Assembly: GCF_900005765.1 (NCBI RefSeq)
Contig: NC_041689.1
Span: forward strand, 558,001-622,000
DNA from: Plasmodium relictum
Lineage: Eukaryota > Apicomplexa > Aconoidasida > Haemosporida > Plasmodiidae
Reading direction: 5' to 3'
Length of the DNA: 64,000 nt
Numbering within the stretch: position 1 is the stretch's first letter; each line of letters opens with the position of its first letter. Under the pieces are notes generated by a model. The model saw only the letters and a program-made list of their open reading frames with translations. It was not told where the DNA came from and searched no databases. A program made the position numbers and the translations under genes. Positions 45,054-55,416 of the stretch are shown here, piece by piece.

Positions 45054-47090
45054 TATTAAGAATAATAATTCGTCTATACGTTGAAGTTTCTGAGTATCTA
45101 AATTGAATAAAAGCAATCATTAAAATTTAAAGTAATAATTTAGTAATTTAGAAAGGAAAATGACATTTCTTAACAATAGGAATTACCATTACCTTTATAA
45201 TTCGTAAACACATTTATAATACCAAGGAAAAATATGCTTATAAAAATAAAATACATTTAAATAAAAAGAGAATAATAAAATAAAATCCAAACATGATGGT
45301 ATATTTTGTGATTTTATATTTTTAAGATAAAAATTTTTTATGAATATAAATATATTAGAACAAAAAGTTACCAATAAATTTAGCATAAAAATTATATATG
45401 ATTTATTTTAAAATAAGAAATTTTAGTTTTTTTAGTTTTGTTGTATAGCTATATATATTTTCTTAAATTCTTGATTTTGTAATAAAATAATACCATTTAT
45501 TAAATTTAGTTTATTATAAACTATATTATTATTAAAATTGATATCTTGTTGAAATATAAAATTATTATTAATTTAATGAAATTAATTTTTTCAGAAATAA
45601 AAATAAAATTATGAAAATTAAAAAAATTACTTAATTGAAAAATATTTATTTGATATTTTTATACACTTTTTTTTTTTTCTTTTCTAAATTTATAAGTTGT
45701 AAAAAAAAATTTTAAATGTATAATGCTATAAATAAAAATTATTATAATACTTTTAATTAAAAAATCTTTTAATTTAATAGTTAATATAACAATACTTTGT
45801 GTAAATATGAGAAATTTATAATATAAAAATTTTATTTATATTATTCAAAAAAATACAATATTATTTAGATATTGTCTATTTATTCTTCGTAGTTTTATAT
45901 TTCTCATTATATGACCAAATAAATATATAACAAGTATCATTTAATTCATTCATAATATAGAAATATATCCCTTATTTATTGTGAATTTTTTATATTGGTA
46001 TAGTAAAAAGACAAACAAAAAAAAAGAAAACATATTAAAGTTGCATTCAAAGAAAATAATAAATGCATACAAAAATAAAAATTAGTACATTTTTATATTT
46101 TTTTAAAATAAAAACTATCGCATATAATAATCTTCATTTTGCTCTTTTTTTTTTTTTTTTCTTACATAATAGAATTTAGATATTCAGTAAGATATAAAAT
46201 TTACTTAATTATAAATTAAGTATTTAAATATAATTGTATATATATATGAAAGGTTGTTAATTTACTATGCTAATGTATTCAATTTAATATTTATCCTTAT
46301 GCTCTCTATTAAAATAAAAATCATAAAAATCTTAATTCAATAACTTATATAAAAAAAAAGCACAGTTGTTATATTCATAGTATACATTATTTTTAATTTA
46401 TTGTATATTCTTAATATTTTAGTATACAATTTTTATTAAAATTTATTAATTTTTTAATTTATATGTGTAAATTATTAAGATCTTATGCAATATTATTTTT
46501 AAAAAATTTTTTTTTTGTCCTATAAAATAAGAAAAATTCACAGTTTTCAAAATATTTTATTTTTTCATGTTATTTTAAATAATCTTGTATTGAAAAAATT
46601 TCAGAAAACATATTTACACATCTATATCAAATAGCAAGATATACAATAAAAAAAAAAAAATTGAAACATTTGTAATAAAAATCATTTCTTGTATTTTTTA
46701 TTTTATTTTTTTATAGAATGCATGAAGCATAAATAATGTGTATAGATATATATATATATTTTTGCTTACCCTTTTTCATATCAATTTAAAATTATTACGA
46801 ATTTTTAGCTGATTTTTTTTTTAGCGTAATTTTGTTATTCATAATAAATTTTTTTTTTTATATGTATTTTTTTCAATTTTTTCAAAAAATACACTTTTTT
46901 ATTAGGAACTTTTTTCTAGTTTCCACCAAAAAATAAAAAGGAACTAATAAAAAGAAAAAAAAAAAAAAATTCCAAAAGATATAGACAGAAATATATGGAG
47001 CAAAAAAAAAGAGAATACATTACAATAAATGGATATTTCTAAAAGAAAAAATTTAGAAAAAAAATATTTAAATAAAAAAAATTAAAAAAA
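45054..47090. other. intergenic downstream of tRNA-Thr
   Basis: Two kilobases of A/T-rich sequence. The first 250 bases lack any run of four T on the + strand (see findings). A (TA)n lies near 46748. No gene seen. Confidence 0.5.
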
Positions 47091-48122
47091 ATGAGATATT
47101 CTAACAAAGGAGTATATATAAACTTTATGAGTAAGAAAGGTAACATAATGGAAATTTTTTTTTAAAAGTAAATTTATTGAAATGTATTTTATTGCTGAAA
47201 AAAAAATTTAGTAAATAAATATTTTTTAGATGTTGAGGCCTTAAGTTTACTTAAGTTATACAGATTTTCTTAATGAAAAACAATTAAGAAAATTTTTATC
47301 AAATCTTAAAGAAATACAAAAAGATAAATTAATTAATCATAGTGTTTTTTTTCACAGAGTTTATTTAGTGCAGTTATAGTATATTTTGAAAATATAAGAA
47401 TAGGTTCTAAAAATAGATATAGAAGAAATATGGAAATAAATTATTTATTTTTTTTTTTTTGAAATAATTAATAATATTATATATTTATTGAGTTTCATAT
47501 GTAATACTGTTCACATACACACAACTCAATGTGAAGAATTTCTGTGATGAAAATGTTCCAAAGAAGATTATACTTATCACGAAAATTTGTTTTTAAAACT
47601 AGAAAAAATAAAAGAAGATCATAAATGCGATTTATAATTAAAAATTTACTATTATGTTACTAAACAACATTATGCTTATTCTAATTCTTTTAATCTAGAC
47701 ACTAACATAGAAATAGGTTTAGAAATACAAGAAATGGGATAATATATTGTTTTAAAAATGATTTAACCAGAAGTAAATTTGTAAAAAATTGAAAATAAAG
47801 ACCTTTTCTTTTAATTATTTATCCCTTGTTTATAAATCATTATTCTCTAAATGTGGATGATATATATAATGATGAATTTATATGAAAATATTTAAAATGA
47901 AAAACATATGTATTAGTAGAAAAAATTAATATCAAAAGAGAAAATAATTTACTGAAAGAATTTATTAATATTTTACTATTAGATGATTTTATTTCATATA
48001 TAAATCCTTTATTTTTAAACAGAGAAAAATTTATTTACTGGTATTTTTTGAGAAATCAGTTTTGTAGTTGTACTTATTCATTAGAAGAGAATGAAACAAA
48101 AATTAATGTATCCTTAAGATAA
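47091..48122 (+). pseudogene. decayed gene, probably a SET/MYND-type methyltransferase
   Basis: Sequence here is less A/T-biased than its surroundings and reads as protein in shifting frames broken by stops. A likely first exon (ATG at 47091) ends at a GTAAGA or GTAACA donor (47131 or 47140), with an acceptor ATTTTTTAG ending 47229. The coding-like segments, in order, are: NEKQLRKFLSNLKEIQKD; a Cys/His stretch CNTVHIHTTQC-EEF, two stops, then KCSKEDYTYHE (MYND-like); NIEIGLEIQEMG; INHYSLNV (compare NHSCxPN); and FISYINPLFLNREKF with NQFCSC near the end. The last pieces match the order of a SET core and post-SET (ISYI, NR, then CSC) in the nearby SET6. Several stops and frameshifts make it non-functional. 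The family call is my inference. Confidence 0.55.
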
Positions 48123-48946
48123 TGTTTCTATTTTTTAAGCATTCTCAATTATTTTTATGAATTGTTATCAAATAAAAATTTTCATTGTAATACTACAGTT
48201 TCCTTTATAATTTAAAGCTTTTTTTAAAATTACAATGTTGTAATTTTTTTTTTTTTTTTCTTAAATTTTAGCTATATTTGTTTTACAAATATATTTAAGA
48301 AAAAATTTGTAGATATCAAAAACTAATTAAATTTTTAGTTATTTTGATAAAGCAAACTGCGTATTTTACATTAAATGAAAGGAAATATAAGTAATATTTT
48401 TTTGTCTTTTCTCAAAATTTCTGACATATCCTAATAAAAAAAAATAAGTCTATTTTTCCTTTATAAAAAAAATTTTACATATTATTACAATAATTGAAAA
48501 TTTCTTAATATTTAGAAAGTAAAACCTTTTAATAAATACAGAAATATGAATAATTTCAACCTCATTAAATTAAATTTTCATTATCACAATGCATAATGAT
48601 TGTCTTTATATAATTTTGTAAATTGCAATTAAAGAAAAACAATTTCAAACACAAAAATCTTAAAAAGAAGAATTAAAAATTATAAAAATTTAAAGTAATA
48701 AAAATAAAAGGTGATCATATTTTTTTTAATAAAAAAAAAAAAAAAATTAATTTAAATTAGATATAAATTAAGCACGTACACTAAAAAATTTTATGATGAT
48801 TAGAAAAAAGGATAGAACTAAGTAAAATTTTTCTCATTTTTTGTGTTTTATATAAATTATTATTTTATAAATAAAAAAATTGTTCTTTTCTGTTCAAAAT
48901 TTTATCTTAAGATTCCATATGTTACATATATATATGCTTAATTTAA
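48123..48946. other. intergenic between the pseudogene and SET6 (convergent)
   Basis: About 820 bases of A/T-rich sequence with 3' flanks of both. No other feature seen. Confidence 0.5.
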
Positions 48947-50473
48947 TTAATATTTATTTGTATAGAGAAATTTTTCTAAATCTCTGTATAAAGGAGAATC
49001 AGCCCCATAAGTTTTTATTATATTTTTTTTTGCCTTATGAATTAAGTTTAAGCCTTCTGATTTCAAATCAAGAAATAAAGCCAATTTTCCTGTTAAAAAA
49101 ATATAATAGCCATATATTGGTGAAATTTTTCCATATGAAACTTCAATTGATTTTAAATATTGATTTGCAATATTATATGCTAATTTAAATTCTTGGAGTT
49201 GTATAGATATATATAAAATTTTGGCTCTCATTTTTTGCAAAGAATATCTAGCATGATGATAAAAATTAGTTAAATAATCAATTTTTGATTTAATTTTATT
49301 TAGTGATTGTAAAACACTTTTATTATCATAAGAATATTTTTCATTGAATAGTGTTTCCAAATATATTGTTTCTTTAACTGTCTCTTTTTCTTTATCCATA
49401 AGACTTTTTATTATATTATCATGAACTTCTGCTTTACATAGCATACATTTCCAAACATTTTCATTAGTTTTTTTTAAAATAGGATACGTTTTAAAATCAT
49501 TTTTATTAATATAACACTGTTTATGCTCTAGTTCAGATATTAATACCATTTCCATATAATTCAGAAATTTCTTGCAACTTTCTGAGTTTGTACAAATAAA
49601 CTCAGTATTAAAAATATTATGGCATTCAGAAGGAATATTTACTTTACATAATTTACATGAACATGTAAAAAAATATTGATCTAAGCATATTGATAATCTT
49701 GTATTTCTATCAAAAGCTATATCAATATAGCTTATAGTTAATTCTTCACCTGGATATATATCCATTAACGTTCTTATAAAAAGTTTTTGATTTTTGAATA
49801 TAGTAACACAATTATTTAAGCATGAATGATTAAAATAAGGTACTGGTTTTTTATAAAAAGCTAAACCAGCTGGTTCTAATTCGTTATCAATTATCTGTAA
49901 AGTATTTTTGGAAATTTTTACAAATTTTTCTATAATATTTTTAAGAATACTCTCATTATCTTCAAAATTATGAAATATTTTTTTTTTTTTGCTCATGAGT
50001 GCTACTGCTACAATATAGGCAGGATACTTAAATTTCTCATATTTTTCTTTTGTTAATTCAGTAATACTTCCACAGTAATCATAAAAATTAAAATGATTTA
50101 AATAACAATTAATCACTAATCTCATTGTTATAGATGGGCAATACCTATCAAAAATATTTGATTTAAAAATATCACATTCTTCTCTATGTGATTTCCATGC
50201 TCGTTCTAAACATATTTCACTACAGTATACAACATACTTGCAATTAGGGCAATAAATACATTTATTAAATTTTTCAAAACAATAGAAACATATATTTATT
50301 ATCTTATAATTATTTTTTTTATTATCCGCATCTATTATTCTTGGTGTCATATACTTAACACAAAGAGGTATAAATATTTCAGGGTGAGATTCAACTATGC
50401 AATAGCCTGCTCGGATTTGATTAACAGCAACTACGCATTTTCCTCTATCTTCTTTATATTCTATCTTATACAT
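48947..50473 (-). CDS. SET6: SET and MYND domain protein (SMYD-type), SET6
   Basis: Predicted lysine methyltransferase of the SMYD type. A single exon of 508 residues with ATG at 50473. The S-sequence starts at residue 1 (GKCVVAVNQIRAGYCIVESH). A complete MYND zinc finger follows: C62-C65, C75-C78, C84-C88, H96-C100. The SET core has NHSCLNN (215-221) and EELTISYID, with the conserved Tyr at about 249. The post-SET triad Cys is at 271, 273 and 276 (CSCKLC). The rest is helical, like the SMYD C-terminal TPR-like domain, with an unusual extra Cys group (CKKFL, WKCMLCKAEV). All key residues are present, so it should be active. Position next to tRNA-Thr and PP5 matches P. falciparum SET6 as I remember it. 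Confidence 0.9.
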   Translation of the reverse strand: MYKIEYKEDRGKCVVAVNQIRAGYCIVESHPEIFIPLCVKYMTPRIIDADNKKNNYKIINICFYCFEKFNKCIYCPNCKYVVYCSEICLERAWKSHREECDIFKSNIFDRYCPSITMRLVINCYLNHFNFYDYCGSITELTKEKYEKFKYPAYIVAVALMSKKKKIFHNFEDNESILKNIIEKFVKISKNTLQIIDNELEPAGLAFYKKPVPYFNHSCLNNCVTIFKNQKLFIRTLMDIYPGEELTISYIDIAFDRNTRLSICLDQYFFTCSCKLCKVNIPSECHNIFNTEFICTNSESCKKFLNYMEMVLISELEHKQCYINKNDFKTYPILKKTNENVWKCMLCKAEVHDNIIKSLMDKEKETVKETIYLETLFNEKYSYDNKSVLQSLNKIKSKIDYLTNFYHHARYSLQKMRAKILYISIQLQEFKLAYNIANQYLKSIEVSYGKISPIYGYYIFLTGKLALFLDLKSEGLNLIHKAKKNIIKTYGADSPLYRDLEKFLYTNKY

Positions 50474-51522
50474 TTCATTAAAAAAGATAAAAATAAAAAT
50501 TTACATATTTTAATTTAATTTTATAATATTAAAGAATACATATATATTGCAATTTTATTAAAAATATTAACTTTTTTTAAAAATTATCTTCAAAATATAA
50601 AGAAAAATGTTATTAAATAGAAAAAAAATGCTCTTAAGAATTTGAAGAAAATTTTCCTTTAGAATGAAAAAATTAAAAAGTTCCTGAATATGTAAGAAAA
50701 AACAATTTTCATAAAAAAAAACTCTTAAAGTTTGAGAAATAAAGTGTAAAAAAAAAAATTTCTTCAATAAGCATAAGAAAAAAAAAAAATTTTAAACTTA
50801 TGAATAATAAAAATAAATTTTAATAATTCATAGGATTTTATTTAATGTCATATGTTTACAAAAGTTCTATCTATTTTATATAGATTTTAATTATGTATTG
50901 CTATTAAAAAAATAGCATGATGAAAGAAAATTAGCTTTGTTCTTTTAACAAAATTTTTTATTTAATTTTTTGTCATTCTTACTAAAGTTTAATTTTTACA
51001 TTTTCTTCTTCATTTTACTTTTAAAATATTAAATCCTTAAGGTATAGAACTTAAAAGAAAAAAGAAAAAGCTCATCTTGAGAGAGTATTTTATATATATT
51101 AATTTTATTAAAAATATTCTTCAAAATTTTTTTTGAGGGATTACATTAAGGAGACCAATAGTATACTGTAACATTATTTAATATTAAGGTGATAATTATA
51201 TATAATATTTTAGATAAAAAAAATTGTAAATTCAGTGTTTAAAAAGAAAAATGAAAAAAATAGTAAATACTTTTAAAGGTTTTATATATAAAAAAAAGAA
51301 AAATTAAAGAGGCATAAAAACATTCAATATAGAAGAAACAAAAATAATTAACATTATAAAAAAACAGGAGTATTACTAAAGAATTAAGGGATATTTTTAA
51401 ATTTATAGTAGTATATGAAATTTTTTTTTTTTTTATATATTATTAGAAAAGATATGCACTTTATATAACCATATAGAAAGAGGAATTTTGCATTTATTAA
51501 AAAATAAAAGTGGTTTTTATTA

Positions 51523-51589
<67 letters not shown>

Positions 51590-51671
51590 TTTTTTTCTTC
51601 TATACAATAGGATATTTAATAACTTTTATTTGTAAAAAAAAAGAAAAAATGACTATTATACATTTTAAAAT
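50474..51671. promoter_or_regulatory. shared upstream region of divergent SET6 and RAP-protein genes
   Basis: The region between two divergent starts, containing homopolymers and the long (TA)n tract at 51525-51587. Promoters of both genes must lie here; no element can be placed. Confidence 0.5.
51525..51587. repeat. long (TA)n microsatellite
   Basis: About 31 TA units, ending 85 bases before the start of the RAP-domain gene. Confidence 0.9.
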
Positions 51672-54560
51672 ATGTTTATTATAAGAAATAAGAATAATAT
51701 CTTTTTGAGTAAATCTTTCAAAAGAACTACATACACATTTTTAAATAGTAAAAAATGTAATAAAATTGAAATAAAACAGTTCTTTACAACATTTGAACTA
51801 AGTTCAAGTAAAATTGATAATAAAATAGAAGACTTTCCTCTAGAAAATCTAAGGAAATTTTTAGAATTAAAAAAAATAAATTTAGAAACTTTTAAAAAAT
51901 TAGTAATGAAAATAATATTAAAAGGGGATGATACTTCTATTGAAAATTTATTACTGATGTTAGTGTTATTTAATAAAAACTACCCCTATTTTCAAGATGA
52001 ATTTTCTCATAATTATTACGATAAAGTTTGTATGAACATTATGAATAGCATAAAGTTAAAAATACATTACTTATATACTAGTAAAATGTTAATTCATACC
52101 ATGAACATTTTAATTAATTTAAAGTTAATTGATAATTTTATATTAGATTCATATATGAGTAAATGCTCTATCTTCATAAAAAATGGTGAATATGAAATAG
52201 ATGATCTTATATGTTTTCTTTCTATTTTTAGCAGAATAAATGTTATGAAACAGGATTTCAAATTTAAAAATTTAAAACGGTTTAACTGGCCTTTAATAAA
52301 AATTATATGTGATAAGTTAACGTTTAATTTTGAAGAGTTATTTACTTTACATAAAGATAATACTTATTCTTATAATCTAAAGAAAAAAATTAGCGAAGAA
52401 ATTAAAATTCTTTCAAATGATATAAAAAATAAGGAAAAATTCAATAAAAATTTAAATAATTATAATAATGGAATTACATTGAAGAAAAAATTAAAAGATA
52501 CATGTAAATATGAAAAACACTGTAGTAACATAGAAAAAGATAGAGAAAATATAAAAAATGAAATATTCAAAAATATCAAAAACGAAGAAAGAACTGAAAA
52601 CATGAATAACTCTATTTTATATAATAATAAAGACGATAATAATATAACATCATTTAGTAAGGAAAAGACTTTTCTTTTAGAAATATTACTTAGTATTAGT
52701 AAAAGCTTACGAGATTTGAAATATATTCATTTAAGTTTATTAAATGAGGTAGCATATAAATTAAAGAATGTATTTCTTCAATCAGATGAAAAATATATTG
52801 ATATGGATTATATTTCAGTAAATAAAATTTTTTTTATCATGCAATGTTATTTATTTTTGCAGTTAGATTATCACATGTTTTATAAAAGTATATTAAATAC
52901 CTTCAAAAATTATTTACAATTTTCAAATAATTTAATAGTTTTTTTTTTTTTATTAGCAAAAAATAAATTATTTCCATCTAAAACTATTGAAATATTTGAT
53001 TCCACATTTTTAAAAAATATAAATGATCAAATTTATGATTCAAATAGTTTAATCATTCTTTTAGAATCATATGGACTACATAAATATAGGAAAAATGATG
53101 TGATTACATGCTTGCTATTTCATCTATTTTCACAAAATAACAACCTTTCAAGAAAGGATGGAAATGTTCATATTCCTAATGAGAAACAAAAAAATTGTAT
53201 TATAAAAGATACAACTAATAATTCTGATAATATAGATAACTCAAAGAATAGAAAAAATGAAAACTGGATTGAAAATAAAAATACAATAAATAATGAAAAA
53301 CAATTAACAGAACAAAAAAATAAGGTTAAATTAAAAAATGGGAGTTATTCTATATCCAATAGTATCATAAATAAAAAAGATGAAACAAATATTAATAATA
53401 ACTTAATTAATTTAAATAAAATGATTTATAAATCAAATATAGAAATAAAAAATTCTTATTTTTATACATCCATTGATATATGTGATAAAATAAAAATACT
53501 GTACTGTCTATTTAAATTAGATATATACGAAGAAAAATTAGTTAAGGATGTAAATTATATCATAAATGAAAAGGTAATACACCTAATAAGTTATAAATTA
53601 TTAATAAAATTATTATTAAGTTTGTGTTACTTTTCCTTTGAAAATGCACATATATATAATTTAATAATTAAAAATTTAATAAAATATGATATACTTTTGG
53701 ATAATATTTATTTAACTCAATTAAAAATATGTGAATTATCATTGAGAACACAACATGTACCTAATGTATATAATTGTTTAAATGATGAATGTTTAGAATA
53801 TATAAATTGTATTAAAAACAAGGAAAAAACTGTAGAATATCATATTAAGTCAGATTTACAAAAAAATGTAAAAAATATTCTTTTAACTTTTAATTTAAAT
53901 ATGTCAGAGGAAGTACCTATTGGTCCTTATAATATTGATTTTGTTGAAGAAGATGAAACCATTTATAATATACCAAAAAATTATCTCATTAGCAAAGATA
54001 AAAGAATGTCGAAAACTGAAAATTTCTCTAATTTTACAAATATATCTAATAAAAGCAACAATGTAAGCATAAGTAATGAAGAATCAAATCAGCGTTACAT
54101 AAAAAAAAATAATATCTTGAATAAAGAAATTACTAACTTTAGTAATGAAACAAAAAATTGCAAAAATAAAAAAAAATTAATAATAGAAGTTAACGGAGAA
54201 AATCATTTTTATAGAAATACCAAGTGTTATACTTCATTATCAAAGCTAAAACACAAATTGCTAAATGATTTAGGATATGTAGTTATTACTATACCTTATT
54301 ATGATTGGGGATTATTAAAAACAGATCTAGATAAAAAAGCATATATAAAAAAATTAATATCTAGCAATTCTACCTTTAATCTAAGAAGTATATTACCCCT
54401 TAGTCAAAAAAATGATACTACCTTGAAAAAAAGTGAGTTATCAAAAATTAAAGAATCTATCCAACAGTGCGAAAAAAAGACAAAATTTTTAAGTGATATT
54501 GAAGATTTAAGAAAAAAAAATAAATTAAAATTTTTAAAAAAAAAAAGTAAACATATATAA
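51672..54560 (+). CDS. RAP-domain protein, probably organellar RNA-binding
   Basis: A 962-residue protein, single exon, ATG at 51672. The N-terminus (MFIIRNKNNIF, then SKSFKRTTYTFLNSKK) is basic with Ser/Thr and lacks acidic residues, fitting a mitochondrial presequence. The body is mostly helical, with many leucine/isoleucine-rich blocks that could form helical repeats. It is broken by Lys/Asn-rich inserts at about 235-325 and 500-580. The C-terminal RAP domain lies at about 836-900: KKLIIEVNGENHFYRNTK, LKHKLLNDLGYVVITIPYYDW, and a KKAYIKKLI helix. RAP proteins are expanded in Apicomplexa and several act on fragmented mitochondrial rRNA. The specific target is unknown. The RAP call is firm; mitochondrial location is inferred. 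Confidence 0.88.
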   Translation: MFIIRNKNNIFLSKSFKRTTYTFLNSKKCNKIEIKQFFTTFELSSSKIDNKIEDFPLENLRKFLELKKINLETFKKLVMKIILKGDDTSIENLLLMLVLFNKNYPYFQDEFSHNYYDKVCMNIMNSIKLKIHYLYTSKMLIHTMNILINLKLIDNFILDSYMSKCSIFIKNGEYEIDDLICFLSIFSRINVMKQDFKFKNLKRFNWPLIKIICDKLTFNFEELFTLHKDNTYSYNLKKKISEEIKILSNDIKNKEKFNKNLNNYNNGITLKKKLKDTCKYEKHCSNIEKDRENIKNEIFKNIKNEERTENMNNSILYNNKDDNNITSFSKEKTFLLEILLSISKSLRDLKYIHLSLLNEVAYKLKNVFLQSDEKYIDMDYISVNKIFFIMQCYLFLQLDYHMFYKSILNTFKNYLQFSNNLIVFFFLLAKNKLFPSKTIEIFDSTFLKNINDQIYDSNSLIILLESYGLHKYRKNDVITCLLFHLFSQNNNLSRKDGNVHIPNEKQKNCIIKDTTNNSDNIDNSKNRKNENWIENKNTINNEKQLTEQKNKVKLKNGSYSISNSIINKKDETNINNNLINLNKMIYKSNIEIKNSYFYTSIDICDKIKILYCLFKLDIYEEKLVKDVNYIINEKVIHLISYKLLIKLLLSLCYFSFENAHIYNLIIKNLIKYDILLDNIYLTQLKICELSLRTQHVPNVYNCLNDECLEYINCIKNKEKTVEYHIKSDLQKNVKNILLTFNLNMSEEVPIGPYNIDFVEEDETIYNIPKNYLISKDKRMSKTENFSNFTNISNKSNNVSISNEESNQRYIKKNNILNKEITNFSNETKNCKNKKKLIIEVNGENHFYRNTKCYTSLSKLKHKLLNDLGYVVITIPYYDWGLLKTDLDKKAYIKKLISSNSTFNLRSILPLSQKNDTTLKKSELSKIKESIQQCEKKTKFLSDIEDLRKKNKLKFLKKKSKHI

Positions 54561-55416
54561 CTTTCTAATAAACTTAAAAAATTTTCCTTCTTCTTTTTTT
54601 GTATGCTTAATAATTATTTGTTTATTTTTATTAATAAATATATGTAAGAAATTTGATTATCAATATAAATATTAAAAAAGAGGTTTTATAACCAAAAAAA
54701 ATTTTCTATATAATTTATCTATCTATATATATACTTAAAAAAAAATTCTATATATTTTTAAAATAATAAAAAATTAAAAAATAATATATATATATATATA
54801 TTAAATTTTTATTATATTTTAATGATACAAATTAATCATAATAAAAATTGTATATATATAGATAGAAAAAATAAAAAAAAATAGGAAAATATAAATGAAT
54901 ATTTGTTACTGAAAAAATTCTATAAATATAATTACGAAATACGTCTTTACATATTAAGTAGTATAATAAACATGCATAAATATTAAAAATATTTTATAAT
55001 TTTAAGTAATTTACAATCTTTTTTTTTTTTTTTTTTTGTATACATTGTGATTATTTAAAGACAAATTTTAATACTCTTACTATTATTTTAATGCGTACCC
55101 TATTGATAAATTTAAAATTAATTTATTAATACCCTATTTGATTTAGTATGATATATATTTTTTTATCAGTCATAAAATTATTTGTTTGTAATTTTCAAAA
55201 TAAAAACAATTTTGTAATTTTTTTTTTAAAGTTAATATGTATATCTAAAAATATGATTTTATATTGATCAAATATAAATATAAATATAAATTTTTTAAAT
55301 TATATTAATATTCTTCAATCCTTTTGATAGTATTTAAGATGCTATTTTTTTCTTTGAATACTATTTACAATTTAAAAAAAAATAAGATATATTGATAAAT
55401 ATAGGAATAAAAATAT
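54561..55416. other. intergenic between convergent genes
   Basis: The 3' flanks of the RAP gene and MCM6. The words TACCCTATTGAT and TACCCTATTTGAT recur about 35 bases apart near 55100. No gene seen. Confidence 0.5.

Noticed and set aside
48880-49188. Plus-strand frame overlapping the end of SET6
   Set aside because: It is antisense to the coding sequence of SET6, which has intact motifs.
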